The notes under the pieces are model-generated. The model saw only the letters and a program-made list of their open reading frames with translations, ran no database searches and was not told where the DNA came from. From Rhizobium binae (GTDB lineage Bacteria; Pseudomonadota; Alphaproteobacteria; Rhizobiales; Rhizobiaceae), in the NCBI RefSeq assembly GCF_017357225.1, contig NZ_CP071604.1, positions 1,553,001 through 1,617,000 of the forward strand: a DNA stretch of 64,000 nt. Reading direction: 5' to 3'. The position numbers were made by a program, and so were the translations under genes. Below are positions 25,173-34,877 of the stretch, piece by piece (positions within the stretch are counted from its first letter, which is position 1; the number at the start of each line of letters is the position of its first letter).

Positions 25173-26242
25173 ATGGCAAGCGTGCCCTTGTAGACCGTGC
25201 CGGCAGCCCCTTCGGCGCGGGCGATCATGCGGCCGAGCGTAACGACCTTCTCGCCTTCGGCTTCAAGCACCTTCGATACCGCGGCGACATTCTCTTCGGC
25301 GACGACGACGATCATGCCGATGCCGCAGTTGAAAGTGCGCAGCATTTCCTTGGACTCGACGCCGCCCATCATGGCAAGCCACGAGAAGACCGGCGGAACC
25401 TTGACGGCCGCAAGGTCGATCTCGGCCGCCAGCTGCTTCGGCAGCACGCGCGGAATATTTTCCGGGAAGCCGCCGCCGGTGATATGGGCGAGCGCCTTCA
25501 GCGCACCGGTTTCGCGGATCGCCTTCAGCAGCGGCTTTACATAAATGCGGGTCGGTTCCAGCAGCGCTTCGCCAAGTTTCTTGCCTTCTGCGAAGGGCGC
25601 CGGCGCGTCCCAGCCGAGGCCGGAGAGTTCGACGATCTTGCGCACCAGCGAGAACCCGTTGGAATGGACGCCGGAGGAGGCGAGGCCGAGGATCACATCG
25701 CCTTCTGCAATGTCGCCGGAGGGGAGCAGCTTGCCGCGTTCGGCAGCGCCGACGGCAAAGCCGGCAAGATCGTAGTCGCCGGAGGAATACATGCCGGGCA
25801 TTTCGGCGGTCTCCCCGCCGATCAGCGCGCAGCCGGCCTGCCGGCAGCCGGCGGCAATGCCGCCGACGATCGCCGCACCCTGGTCGGGGTCGAGCTTGCC
25901 GGTCGCGAAATAGTCGAGGAAGAACAGCGGCTCGGCGCCCTGCACCACGAGATCGTTGACGCACATGGCGACGAGATCGATGCCGACGGTGTCGTGGTAA
26001 TCAGCATCGATGGCGATCTTCAGCTTGGTGCCAACGCCGTCATTGGCGGCGACGAGAACCGGATCGGTAAAGCCCGCAGCCTTGAGGTCGAACAGCCCGC
26101 CAAAGCCGCCGATCTCGCCGTCGGCGCCGGGACGGCGCGTCGAGCGCACCGCCGGCTTGATCTTCTCGACGAGGAGGTTGCCGGCATCGATGTCGACGCC
26201 CGCTTCGCTGTAGGTCAGGCCGTTTTTCCCAGACTGGCTCAT
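25169..26242 (-). CDS. purM: Phosphoribosylformylglycinamidine cyclo-ligase
   Basis: A 357-residue ATP-dependent AIR synthetase, step five of purine synthesis. Typical features are the N-terminal [14 protein letters not shown], the [11 protein letters not shown] loop and the [11 protein letters not shown]-binding region. It is the first gene of a purM-purN operon and is divergent from the PerM-type permease gene across about 240 bases, in which no further gene is seen. Confidence 0.97.
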   Translation of the reverse strand: MSQSGKNGLTYSEAGVDIDAGNLLVEKIKPAVRSTRRPGADGEIGGFGGLFDLKAAGFTDPVLVAANDGVGTKLKIAIDADYHDTVGIDLVAMCVNDLVVQGAEPLFFLDYFATGKLDPDQGAAIVGGIAAGCRQAGCALIGGETAEMPGMYSSGDYDLAGFAVGAAERGKLLPSGDIAEGDVILGLASSGVHSNGFSLVRKIVELSGLGWDAPAPFAEGKKLGEALLEPTRIYVKPLLKAIRETGALKALAHITGGGFPENIPRVLPKQLAAEIDLAAVKVPPVFSWLAMMGGVESKEMLRTFNCGIGMIVVVAEENVAAVSKVLEAEGEKVVTLGRMIARAEGAAGTVYKGTLAI

Positions 26243-26483
26243 GCTGGTCTCCGATGGCTGTTTTCAGGCGGCCAACATGCCGCGTCATCTGCCGGTCGCA
26301 ATTGCATGACAGGGGCGTTTATGCAAGCGCCGCATGGCAAAAGCCCCCAATTTCCCGCGTCTTCCCTGGGGCTTTCGGGGATTTGTCGCGACAGGGTTGA
26401 CCATCTTTGCGCCTGCATCCTATGTGCTGAATGGCCGCGTCGGATCGGACGTGGTGTTCGGCGGCGAGCGAAGCGGGGAAGCG

Positions 26484-27608
26484 ATGCCACAGCATGTCAG
26501 CGGCAACAGCCTTAAACGCCAGATCTTCTTCTGGCTGGCGGTGCTCGCCTTCTTCATCGCCTTTCTCTATATCTTCAGCTCGATCCTGCTGCCTTTCATC
26601 GCCGGCATGGCGATCGCCTATTTCCTTGATCCGGTCGCCGACCGGCTGGAGCGCCTGGGGCTCAGCCGCATGATGGCGACGGTCGGCATCCTCATCGCCT
26701 TCGTCATCACCTTCGCATTGGCGCTGATGATCCTCATTCCGGTGCTGATCAGCCAGTTCAACGATTTCGCCGAGCGCCTGCCCGGTTATATCAGTCAGTT
26801 GCAGCAGTTCATAACCCAGACGCAGAATTCGCTGCTGCCGGATTGGGTCAAGAGCCAGGCCGGAACGATCAAGGACAATCTCTCCGGCATCCTCTCCGAA
26901 GGCATGGGCTTCCTGACCGGGCTCTTCGCGCAGATCTGGAATTCCGGCAAGGCGATCGTCGACGTCATCTCGCTGCTCGTCGTCACCCCCGTTGTCGCCT
27001 TCTATATCCTGCTCGATTGGGACCGCATGGTCTCCAAGGTCGACCAGTGGATCCCGCGCGACTATGTCGGCGATGTCCGCCAGATCGCCAAGGAGATCGA
27101 CCAGGCGATCGCCGGCTTCGTTCGCGGCCAGGGCTCGCTCTGCCTCATCCTCGGCATCTATTATGCCGCCGGCCTCTCGCTCGTCGGCTTGAATTTCGGC
27201 CTTCTGATCGGTCTCTTCGCCGGCATGATCAGCTTCATTCCCTATGTCGGATCGCTGGTCGGCCTCGTTCTCGCCGTCGGCGTGGCGATCGTGCAGTTCT
27301 GGCCGGATTATCCCTGGATCGGCCTGGTGCTCGCCGTCTTCTTCAGCGGCCAGTTCCTGGAAGGCAACATTCTGCAGCCGAAGCTCGTCGGCTCCAGCGT
27401 CGGCCTGCATCCGGTATGGCTGATGTTTGCGCTTTTTGCCTTCGGCGCGCTCTTCGGTTTTGTCGGGCTTCTGGTCGCGGTGCCGGCTGCCGCCGCCGTC
27501 GGCGTCCTTGTTCGCTTCGCGCTTTCGCGCTACCTTCAGAGCGATCTTTATTTTGGCGTGTCGCCGAGTGGCCGCGCTCAAAAGACGAAATCAGTTCCCA
27601 ATGAATGA
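26484..27608 (+). CDS. AI-2E transporter (PerM/YdiK-type) family membrane protein
   Basis: A 374-residue membrane protein with about eight hydrophobic segments, arranged as two at the N-terminus (IFFWLAVLAFFIAF and following), a long soluble section (about 90-160) and a C-terminal bundle containing FIPYVGSLVGL and the conserved PKLVGSSVGLHP. The family was named for autoinducer-2 export but many members have other or unknown substrates. The frame opens 50 codons earlier, but the ATG at 26484 is preceded by a GGGGAA and gives the usual length. Its last bases overlap the hdaA start by 8, an arrangement I associate with rhizobia. Confidence 0.85.
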   Translation: MPQHVSGNSLKRQIFFWLAVLAFFIAFLYIFSSILLPFIAGMAIAYFLDPVADRLERLGLSRMMATVGILIAFVITFALALMILIPVLISQFNDFAERLPGYISQLQQFITQTQNSLLPDWVKSQAGTIKDNLSGILSEGMGFLTGLFAQIWNSGKAIVDVISLLVVTPVVAFYILLDWDRMVSKVDQWIPRDYVGDVRQIAKEIDQAIAGFVRGQGSLCLILGIYYAAGLSLVGLNFGLLIGLFAGMISFIPYVGSLVGLVLAVGVAIVQFWPDYPWIGLVLAVFFSGQFLEGNILQPKLVGSSVGLHPVWLMFALFAFGALFGFVGLLVAVPAAAAVGVLVRFALSRYLQSDLYFGVSPSGRAQKTKSVPNE

Positions 27609-28314
27609 CGTGAAGAACGCTGATCCGAAGCGTATGGCCGGAGAACAACTGCCGCTGGTCTTTTCGCACGATGCCGCCAGCGGCCGCGACGATCTCCTGA
27701 TCTCGGAGCGTCTTGCCGCCGCCGTGTCGATCGTCGATGCCTGGCCGGCATGGCCGTCGCCGGTTGTCGTGCTTGCCGGTCCGGTCGGCTCGGGTAAATC
27801 GCATCTTGCCCGCATCTGGCGGGAATTGAGCGGTGCCGTCAGCATCCACCCCGAGCTTGGCTCGGATGCCGCCGTCGCCGCTGCAGCCGGCCCGGTGCTG
27901 TTCGAGGATGCCGATCGCCTCGGCTTCGACGACAATGCGCTCTTCCACGTCATCAACAGCGTTCGCGAACATGGCACCAGCCTGTTGATGACTAGCCGCC
28001 TCTGGCCGATATCCTGGCCGGTTTCGCTGCCCGATCTGCGCTCGCGCCTGAAAGCGGTGACCGTCGTCGAGATCGGAGAACCCGACGAAGCGCTGCTGTC
28101 GCAGGTGATCGTCAAGCTCTTCGCCGACCGGCAGCTTTATATAGATGACAAACTCGTGCTCTATATCGTCAACCGCATGGAGCGGTCGCTGAACGCGGCC
28201 CAGACGATCGTCGAACGGCTCGACCGGCTGGCCCTGTCGCGGGGCACGAAGATCACCCGGTCTCTTGCCGCCGAAGTATTGAATGAATTGGGAAATTCGG
28301 AACCGGCCGATTGA
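27601..28314 (+). CDS. hdaA: DnaA-related regulatory inactivation protein HdaA
   Basis: A 237-residue AAA+ protein related to the ATPase domain of DnaA but without the DNA-binding domain IV, as in Hda/HdaA, which with the DNA polymerase clamp promotes ATP hydrolysis by DnaA to prevent re-initiation. Walker A is GPVGSGKS (60-67). A clamp-binding motif QLPLVF sits near the N-terminus (16-21), the hallmark of this group. The start overlaps the upstream permease by 8 bases. It precedes ppk, whose promoter begins at the hdaA stop. Confidence 0.9.
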   Translation: MNDVKNADPKRMAGEQLPLVFSHDAASGRDDLLISERLAAAVSIVDAWPAWPSPVVVLAGPVGSGKSHLARIWRELSGAVSIHPELGSDAAVAAAAGPVLFEDADRLGFDDNALFHVINSVREHGTSLLMTSRLWPISWPVSLPDLRSRLKAVTVVEIGEPDEALLSQVIVKLFADRQLYIDDKLVLYIVNRMERSLNAAQTIVERLDRLALSRGTKITRSLAAEVLNELGNSEPAD

Positions 28315-28346
28315 CTGTCACAGTTCCGTCGTGAAACTGATATAAT
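28315..28346 (+). promoter_or_regulatory. Pho-box-like ppk promoter
   Basis: CTGTCAC (28315-28321), AGTT, CCGTCGT (28326-28332) fits the PhoB direct repeat CTGTCAT-N4-CTGTCAT at 11 of 14 positions; TATAAT follows 8 bases later (28341-28346). PhoB sites usually replace the -35 box at about this distance. The element starts right at the hdaA stop codon. Inferred from sequence. Confidence 0.6.
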
Positions 28347-28379
28347 TGCCGTCGGCGATTGAAACGGGGTAAGCGGACT

Positions 28380-30584
28380 ATGGACAGCGCAGTCGCAGAA
28401 CATCAGGAACTCACTCCGGAAATCAACGACAACAAGCCCTCGCTGGAAGATTTGCTGAGCAGCCCCGAACGCTTCATCAACCGCGAATTCTCCTGGCTGC
28501 AATTCAATCGCCGCGTCCTCGAAGAGACGCTGAATACTGAGCATCCTCTGCTGGAGCGCGTCCGCTTCCTGTCGATCTCTGCCGCCAACCTCGACGAGTT
28601 CTTCATGGTGCGGGTCGCCGGCCTCGAAGGCCAGGTCCGCCAGAACATCGCCATCCGCAGCCCCGACGGCAAGACTCCGGCCGAGCAGCTCGATTCGATC
28701 CTGCAGGAGATCGATCATCTGCAGATGGAGCAGCAGGCCTCGCTCGCCGTGCTGCAGCAGTACCTCGCCAAGGAAGACATTCTGATCGTGCGTCCCGGCG
28801 CGCTCAGCGATGCCGACCGTCAATGGCTGGCGGCCGAATTCGAGCAGGCGATCTTTCCGGTGCTGACGCCTCTGTCGATCGACCCGGCCCACCCGTTCCC
28901 GTTCATTCCCAATCTCGGCTTCTCGATCGGTCTGCAGCTCGTTAGTAAAAGCGGCCGCGAACCGATGACGGCGCTCTTGCGCCTGCCGCCGGCGCTCGAT
29001 CGCTTCGTCCGCCTGCCGGACGATGCGAACACGATCCGCTACATCACGCTGGAAGATGTCGCCAACATATTCATCCATCGGCTCTACCCGGGTTACGAGG
29101 TGCAAGGCTCCGGTACCTTCCGCGTCATCCGCGACAGCGATATCGAAGTCGAGGAAGAGGCCGAGGATCTTGTCCGCTTCTTCGAAACTGCGCTGAAGCG
29201 GCGCCGCCGCGGCAAGGTTATCCGCATCGAGACCGACTCGGAGATGCCGGCCTCGCTGCGTCAGTTCGTCGTCCAGGCGCTCAGCATCCCCGAGAACCGC
29301 GTCGCTGTCCTGCCGGGACTTCTGGCGTTGAACACACTGTCCGAGATCACCAAGGCGCCCCGTGACGATCTCAGATTTCAGCCCTACAATGCGCGATTTC
29401 CCGAGCGCGTTCGCGAACATGCCGGCGACTGCTTCGCAGCCATCCGCGAGAAGGACATGGTCGTCCACCACCCTTATGAGTCTTTCGACGTGGTGGTCCA
29501 GTTCCTTCTCCAGGCTGCGCGCGATCCTGACGTTCTGGCGATAAAGCAGACGCTTTACCGCACCTCCAACGACAGCCCGATCGTGCGTGCACTGATCGAC
29601 GCCGCCGAAGCCGGCAAGTCGGTGACGGCGCTGGTCGAGCTCAAGGCCCGCTTCGACGAGGAGGCGAACATCCGATGGGCGCGCGACCTCGAGCGTGCCG
29701 GCGTGCAGGTCGTTTTCGGCTTTATCGAGCTCAAGACCCACGCCAAGATGTCGATGGTCGTCCGCCGCGAGGAGGGCAAACTCAGGACCTATTGCCACTT
29801 GGGGACCGGCAACTACCACCCGATCACCGCCAAGATCTATACAGACCTATCCTATTTTACCTGCAATCCCGTCATCGCCCACGACATGGCGAACATCTTC
29901 AACTTCATCACCGGCTACGGCGAGCCGGAACAAGGCATGCAGCTCGCCATCTCGCCCTACACGCTGCGCCCGCGCATCCTTCGTCATATCGAGGAGGAAA
30001 TCCAGCATGCCAAGAGCGGCGCGCCGGCGGCGATCTGGATGAAGATGAACGCTCTCGTCGACCCCGAGATTATCGACGCGCTCTATCGCGCCAGCCATGC
30101 CGGCGTGGAGATCGATCTCGTCGTGCGCGGCATCTGCTGCCTGCGTCCGCAGGTGCCCGGCCTCTCTGAGAAGATCCGCGTCAAGTCGATCGTCGGCCGC
30201 TTCCTCGAGCACAGCCGGATCTTCTGCTTCGGCAATGGCCACGGCCTGCCGTCGGACAAGGCGCTGGTCTATATCGGCTCGGCCGATATGATGCCGAGAA
30301 ATCTCGATCGCCGCGTCGAGACGATGGTTCCGTTGACGAATCCGACTGTTCACGAGCAGGTCTTGTCACAGATTATGCTCGGCAACGTGATTGACAATCA
30401 ACAAAGCTACGAGATATTGCCCGACGGTACGTCGCGCCGCATGGAAGTGCGCAGGGGCGAAGAACCGTTCAATGCGCAGCAGTATTTCATGACCAATCCG
30501 AGCCTTTCGGGCCGTGGTGAAGCTCTGAAGTCCAGCGCGCCGAAGCTCATCGCCGGCCTGCTCGAAGGCCGCAACAACAAGTAA
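28380..30584 (+). CDS. ppk: Polyphosphate kinase 1
   Basis: A 734-residue PPK1 that polymerises ATP gamma-phosphate into polyphosphate. The phosphohistidine is His454 in [13 protein letters not shown] and the second conserved histidine is His473 in [11 protein letters not shown] (E. coli His435 and its partner). The N-terminal domain begins with [12 protein letters not shown], typical of the family. It is followed after 12 bases by ppx, forming the synthesis-degradation pair. Transcription probably starts at the Pho-box-like promoter just upstream. Confidence 0.97.
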   Translation: MDSAVAEHQELTPEINDNKPSLEDLLSSPERFINREFSWLQFNRRVLEETLNTEHPLLERVRFLSISAANLDEFFMVRVAGLEGQVRQNIAIRSPDGKTPAEQLDSILQEIDHLQMEQQASLAVLQQYLAKEDILIVRPGALSDADRQWLAAEFEQAIFPVLTPLSIDPAHPFPFIPNLGFSIGLQLVSKSGREPMTALLRLPPALDRFVRLPDDANTIRYITLEDVANIFIHRLYPGYEVQGSGTFRVIRDSDIEVEEEAEDLVRFFETALKRRRRGKVIRIETDSEMPASLRQFVVQALSIPENRVAVLPGLLALNTLSEITKAPRDDLRFQPYNARFPERVREHAGDCFAAIREKDMVVHHPYESFDVVVQFLLQAARDPDVLAIKQTLYRTSNDSPIVRALIDAAEAGKSVTALVELKARFDEEANIRWARDLERAGVQVVFGFIELKTHAKMSMVVRREEGKLRTYCHLGTGNYHPITAKIYTDLSYFTCNPVIAHDMANIFNFITGYGEPEQGMQLAISPYTLRPRILRHIEEEIQHAKSGAPAAIWMKMNALVDPEIIDALYRASHAGVEIDLVVRGICCLRPQVPGLSEKIRVKSIVGRFLEHSRIFCFGNGHGLPSDKALVYIGSADMMPRNLDRRVETMVPLTNPTVHEQVLSQIMLGNVIDNQQSYEILPDGTSRRMEVRRGEEPFNAQQYFMTNPSLSGRGEALKSSAPKLIAGLLEGRNNK

Positions 30585-30596
30585 TACTGGACCTAA

Positions 30597-32117
30597 ATGG
30601 TTGAATCTGAAGCCCAGGGGCGCCTTCCGGGGATCGCTCCGGTCTCCGTTGTCGACATCGGATCGAATTCCATTCGTCTCGTCGTCTACGAAGGCCTGTC
30701 CCGCTCACCGACCATTCTTTTCAACGAAAAGGTTCTCTGCGGCCTTGGTAAGGGCATAGCCGTTACCGGCAAGATGGATGAGGAGAGCGTCGGCCGGGCT
30801 CTGGCGGCGCTGCATCGTTTCAAGGCTCTGTCCGACCAGGCGCGTGCCGCCACTATGTATGTTCTGGCAACGGCGGCCGCCCGCGAGGCGAGCAACGGTC
30901 CCGATTTCATCCATCAGGCGGAGACAATTCTCGGCCGCAAGGTTCGCGTGCTGTCGGGCGAGGAGGAGGCGAAATTCGCCTCGCTCGGCATCATCAGCGG
31001 CTTCTTCAATCCCGACGGCATTGCCGGCGATCTCGGCGGCGGCTCGCTGGAACTGATCGATATCAAGGGCAAAGAGGTCGGCAAGGGCATCACGCTGCCG
31101 CTCGGCGGCCTGCGTCTGTCGGAATATGCCGGGGGCTCGCTTTCCAAGGCCAGAACCTTCGCCCGTAAACAGGTGAAGACGGCAAAGCTCTTGTCGAAGG
31201 GCGAGGGGCGCACCTTCTACGCCGTCGGCGGCACCTGGCGAAACATCGCCAAGCTGCACATGGAAATAACCCATTATCCGCTGCACATGATGCAGGGTTA
31301 TGAGGTATCGCTCGAAGCGATGATGCTGTTCCTCGAACAGGTGGTGACCGCGCGCGATTCGCGCGAGCCGGCACTCCAGGCCGTGTCCAAGCACCGCCGT
31401 TCGCTGCTGCCCTTCGGCGCCGTCGCCATGAAGGAAGTGCTGAGCGCGATGAAGCCGTCGATGATTTCATTCTCGGCGCAGGGCGTGCGCGAGGGGTATC
31501 TCTATTCGCTGCTGTCCGAGGGTGAGCGCCGGCTCGATCCGCTGCTCGCCGCCGCCGGTGAACTGGCGATCCTGCGTGCCCGTTCGCCCGAACATGCCCG
31601 CGAACTGGCGGAATGGACCGGCCGGATGATGCCCTTCTTCGACGTCCAGGAATCCGAAGAGGAAAGTCGTTATCGCCAGGCTGCCTGTCTGCTCGCCGAT
31701 ATCAGCTGGCGCGCCCACCCTGATTATCGCGGCCTGCAGGCGCTGAACGTCATCGCCCACTCTTCCTTTGTCGGCATCAGCCATCCGGGCCGTGCTTTCA
31801 TCGCGCTCACCAATTATTACCGTTTCGAGGGTCTGCACGACGACGGCGCCACCGGCCCGCTGGCGCAGATCGCCACGCCACCCTTCATCGAGCGCGCCAA
31901 GCTGCTCGGCGGCATGCTCCGCGTGGTCTACCTCTTCTCGGCCTCGATGCCCGGCATCGTAAAGAATCTGACCTTCCGCAGATCCTCGAACCCGGATTTC
32001 GATCTCGAATTCGTCGTGCCGCCGGAATACCGCGATTTCGCCGGCGAACGCCTGGACGGCCGCCTGCAGCAGCTGTCGAGGCTGACGAACAAGCGGCTGG
32101 CGTTCCGGTTCGAGTAG
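30597..32117 (+). CDS. ppx: Exopolyphosphatase (Ppx/GppA family)
   Basis: A 506-residue member of the ASKHA-fold Ppx/GppA phosphatases that degrade polyphosphate from its ends or hydrolyse pppGpp. Motifs VVDIGSNSIRLVVYE (phosphate loop 1), LSGEEEAKFASLGI and DLGGGSLELIDI are intact, followed by an HD-like helical C-terminal domain. It is 12 bases downstream of ppk and surely cotranscribed. A 17-bp perfect palindrome follows 45 bases after the stop. Confidence 0.93.
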   Translation: MVESEAQGRLPGIAPVSVVDIGSNSIRLVVYEGLSRSPTILFNEKVLCGLGKGIAVTGKMDEESVGRALAALHRFKALSDQARAATMYVLATAAAREASNGPDFIHQAETILGRKVRVLSGEEEAKFASLGIISGFFNPDGIAGDLGGGSLELIDIKGKEVGKGITLPLGGLRLSEYAGGSLSKARTFARKQVKTAKLLSKGEGRTFYAVGGTWRNIAKLHMEITHYPLHMMQGYEVSLEAMMLFLEQVVTARDSREPALQAVSKHRRSLLPFGAVAMKEVLSAMKPSMISFSAQGVREGYLYSLLSEGERRLDPLLAAAGELAILRARSPEHARELAEWTGRMMPFFDVQESEEESRYRQAACLLADISWRAHPDYRGLQALNVIAHSSFVGISHPGRAFIALTNYYRFEGLHDDGATGPLAQIATPPFIERAKLLGGMLRVVYLFSASMPGIVKNLTFRRSSNPDFDLEFVVPPEYRDFAGERLDGRLQQLSRLTNKRLAFRFE

Positions 32118-32161
32118 AACGACGCCTTGTCGTCGGCTCTTTGGCCGCGCCATCCCGCCAT

Positions 32162-32200
32162 CCTCCCTCATTCCTGTGACGAGCACAGGAATGAGGGAGG
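32162..32200. terminator. 17-bp perfect palindrome between convergent genes
   Basis: Perfect inverted repeat (32162-32178 with 32184-32200) around loop ACGAG. It separates ppx from the convergent phytase-like gene and would form a very stable hairpin in either transcript. There is no T run on either side, so it may be a rhizobial repeat acting as a transcript stabiliser rather than a standard terminator. Confidence 0.7.
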
Positions 32201-32275
32201 TTGAGGTAGTCCCTTGCGCAAAAAAATCGGCGACGCTGCCCGCATCACCCTCCAGATGTACTCAGGATTTTCTGC

Positions 32276-33634
32276 TTACTTCGCGTTCAAAAACTCGCCA
32301 ACTTCAAGCAGGCTGAACTCGTTGTTGTCGGCCTTGTCGACAGCGCGGCCGGCGGAGAAGGGCAGGTTGTTGTCGTTGCCGATGATGATATGCGTGGCGT
32401 CGACGCGGTCGACGTTTTCGATGGTCACGAACGGCATGTCGTAGACGCCGTCTCTGGCTCCGGCCTTCTTCTTGTTGTCGGGGTCTTGGATGTTCAGGAG
32501 GTCGATATAGCCGATCTTGCGGACGGCCTTGCCAGCATTGGCGTCGTTGAACTCGATCTTGTAGACGCGCTTCAGCTCGGCGGGCGCCTCGAAGCAATCC
32601 GGCTTCGGCTGCTTCGGATCGGCGCAGGCCTTGTCCTTGGTGCCGGCGCCGCTGTCACGCTCGATGACGAGGGCGGTCGTCTCGTCGAGCATGTTGAAAT
32701 CGCCGATCGACACGCCCTTGTCCTCGAACGGATAGAGCCAGCTGCGGCCGGTCCACCTCTTGGCGGCGACGTCGAACTCGATGATGCGGATGGCGGTGTG
32801 GCCGTTGGCCGTTTCCATTGTGCCGTCTTCCTTGTAGATGGCGCCTTCGAGCAGGCCGTAGAGCTTCGCGCCATCCTTCGACATGGCGAGGCCTTCGAAG
32901 CCGCCGGAGCGCTTCAGATTGAAGACCGGTACCTTCGCGGCCGGATTGCCCGGCAGCTGGATCAGCGGATTGTCGGGTGAAAGCACCGGCATGCCGTCGA
33001 GCGTGGTCGCGATGACGTCGGTCAGGCGGCCCGCCGTGTCGATTTTCAGAATATAAGGGCCGAACTCGTCGCCGAGCCAGAAACCATCGACAACCGACTG
33101 GATCGATTCGATGTCGAAGTCGGCGCCGGTGAGATAACGTGTGTCGGTGCCTTCCAGCACGATCGGGAACGGAGCGATCTTGTTCGGATCGGAGAGGAAG
33201 AGGTTCTTGACGACTTCAGCCTTGTTGGCTGCCCAGTCGAACTTCATCTGGTGCAGGAAGAGCATGGAGTCGGGAGAATTGGCCTTCGAGCCGAAGCCGT
33301 TGTCCGTCAGCGTCCAGAACGTGCCGTCGGTCATCGTCTTGATGCCTGAGAAGCCCTGGATCGCTTGACCGTCGAAGGGGAGCTTCAGGTCGGTGACGCG
33401 GGCGCCGTCCTTGCCGGGAACGGTGCCGAGCGCTTCGGTGCGCTTGCGGTCCGGCGTCGTGAACTTGCCGGAATGCTTGAGGAATTCGGGGGCGTCGCCC
33501 GGAGCCGCAACCATGGTGTTGGCAGGCAAGATCACCTGGCCGACGAGCTTGGCCGGGAATTCCTGCTGGTCGGCCGAAACGGTGCCCGCCATCAGGATGA
33601 AAAGCGATACGGAAGCAAAAAGGACGTTCTTCAT
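32276..33634 (-). CDS. Secreted esterase-like / phytase-like beta-propeller protein
   Basis: A 452-residue exported protein. A signal peptide ends near SVSA-DQ (about residue 21). The remainder matches the 'esterase-like activity of phytase' propeller family, recognised by GFSGIKTMTDGTFWTLTDNGFGSK, GFEGLAMSKDGAKLYGLLEG and the closing stretch GNDNNLPF. These proteins are often phosphate-starvation related, but their biochemical activity is poorly defined. It stands alone on the minus strand, convergent with ppx. The 105-base gap to the next minus-strand gene shows no special structure. Confidence 0.85.
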   Translation of the reverse strand: MKNVLFASVSLFILMAGTVSADQQEFPAKLVGQVILPANTMVAAPGDAPEFLKHSGKFTTPDRKRTEALGTVPGKDGARVTDLKLPFDGQAIQGFSGIKTMTDGTFWTLTDNGFGSKANSPDSMLFLHQMKFDWAANKAEVVKNLFLSDPNKIAPFPIVLEGTDTRYLTGADFDIESIQSVVDGFWLGDEFGPYILKIDTAGRLTDVIATTLDGMPVLSPDNPLIQLPGNPAAKVPVFNLKRSGGFEGLAMSKDGAKLYGLLEGAIYKEDGTMETANGHTAIRIIEFDVAAKRWTGRSWLYPFEDKGVSIGDFNMLDETTALVIERDSGAGTKDKACADPKQPKPDCFEAPAELKRVYKIEFNDANAGKAVRKIGYIDLLNIQDPDNKKKAGARDGVYDMPFVTIENVDRVDATHIIIGNDNNLPFSAGRAVDKADNNEFSLLEVGEFLNAK

Positions 33635-33739
33635 AATATCCCCATGGAACGGACGCGAATGGCTTCCGCTTAGCAGGGCTTCCGTGTCATCGAATTGACG
33701 GTTGGGTGAAGCTTTGGTGACGGGTGGTAAGAGCTTTGC

Positions 33740-34801
33740 TCAACCGTGCAGAACAATTGCGGGCGTGTTCAGCACGGTCACCGCGCGCGAGGAAAGCGCC
33801 ACGACTCCGAGCGTCTGGCCGCGTCCCTTGACGGCATGGATCCCGAGATCTTCGCAGGCGATATCCTCCGGAAAAGTCATCCGTCCCGCGAGCTCAGCGG
33901 AAATCAGCACCTGCCGGTTCAGGCTGCGGCAGAGCGTCTCCAGCCGGGCGGTCGTATTCACCGTATCGCCGAAATAGCTGATCTTGTGGTGGTCGACGCC
34001 GACTTCCGCGGTGATGATCTCGCCGCCGTGAAGCGCGGCGCGCAGCTTCGGCACCTGTCCGTAATTTTTCCGCCAGCCTGCGGCATTAGCTTCGATATCG
34101 GCAAGGATGTCGAAGATGCAGCGCACGCAGCGCGCGTCCTTGAGGCCGCGGGCAAGCGGCCAGGTAATGATCGCCGCATCGCCGACATAGTCGTTGATCA
34201 TGCCCTTGTGGCGCCTGACCGGCTCGGCGAAAGTCGCAAACAGCGAGCTCAGCAGTTGCTGCGCCCTGAGGTCGCCGTGTTTTTCGGCAAAGGCCGTCGA
34301 ATCGACGAGATCGATGAACAGGAAGACCCGCTCTTCCTTGACCGGATTGCGATAGCGGCTGATGAGCATGCTGGCGAATACTTCGCGGCCGAGCAGTTCG
34401 CGCACGCGCAGGATGAAGATCAGCGCCAAGCAGACGACAAGTGCATAAAGGAAGACGTCGAACGGCATGATGACGAGATCGAGGAGCGACGTCGGCTTCA
34501 GCACGCCGACCGAGCGAAGCAGCAGCCCGGCGCAGGCAAAGCCGATGCTCATCAGGATTTCGTAGATCACCAGTTCGGTTATGATGAAGGCGAAGGTCGG
34601 CAGCTTCTGGATGCGCCTGTAGAGTCCGCGGAACAGCACCTTGCGCTCGAAGGCAATGATCGGCATGCCGATGAACAGCGCGAAGATCGCCCCGACGACC
34701 GGCGTCTGCTCCGAATAGAACATCGAATCATAGACGACGCCGCTCGCCGCGAGGACGATGACGATCAGGATCCAGTTCTGCGTCGGAGATATTTCCCGCA
34801 T
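33740..34801 (-). CDS. Membrane-bound class III adenylate/guanylate cyclase
   Basis: A 353-residue protein with about four N-terminal membrane segments (11-27, 35-50, 68-95, 110-133) and a C-terminal class III cyclase domain. The metal aspartates are Asp164 (FLFIDLVDST) and Asp208 (YVGDAAII); the transition-state Asn282 and Arg286 lie in GDTVNTTARLE. Likely product is cAMP, since Asp279 sits at the adenine-selecting position, but this was not modelled. The frame opens at 34897, overlapping rnd; I chose the ATG at 34801 because GGGGGAGG stands just before it. Rhizobia carry many such cyclases; what this one senses is unknown. Confidence 0.88.
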   Translation of the reverse strand: MREISPTQNWILIVIVLAASGVVYDSMFYSEQTPVVGAIFALFIGMPIIAFERKVLFRGLYRRIQKLPTFAFIITELVIYEILMSIGFACAGLLLRSVGVLKPTSLLDLVIMPFDVFLYALVVCLALIFILRVRELLGREVFASMLISRYRNPVKEERVFLFIDLVDSTAFAEKHGDLRAQQLLSSLFATFAEPVRRHKGMINDYVGDAAIITWPLARGLKDARCVRCIFDILADIEANAAGWRKNYGQVPKLRAALHGGEIITAEVGVDHHKISYFGDTVNTTARLETLCRSLNRQVLISAELAGRMTFPEDIACEDLGIHAVKGRGQTLGVVALSSRAVTVLNTPAIVLHG

Positions 34802-34877
34802 GCCTCCCCCTTCGCTTCGCAGTGTCTCCGCCATTGTTTTCAGTTGGGAAAAGGCGTCGAGCGAATTCGATTTGGTG

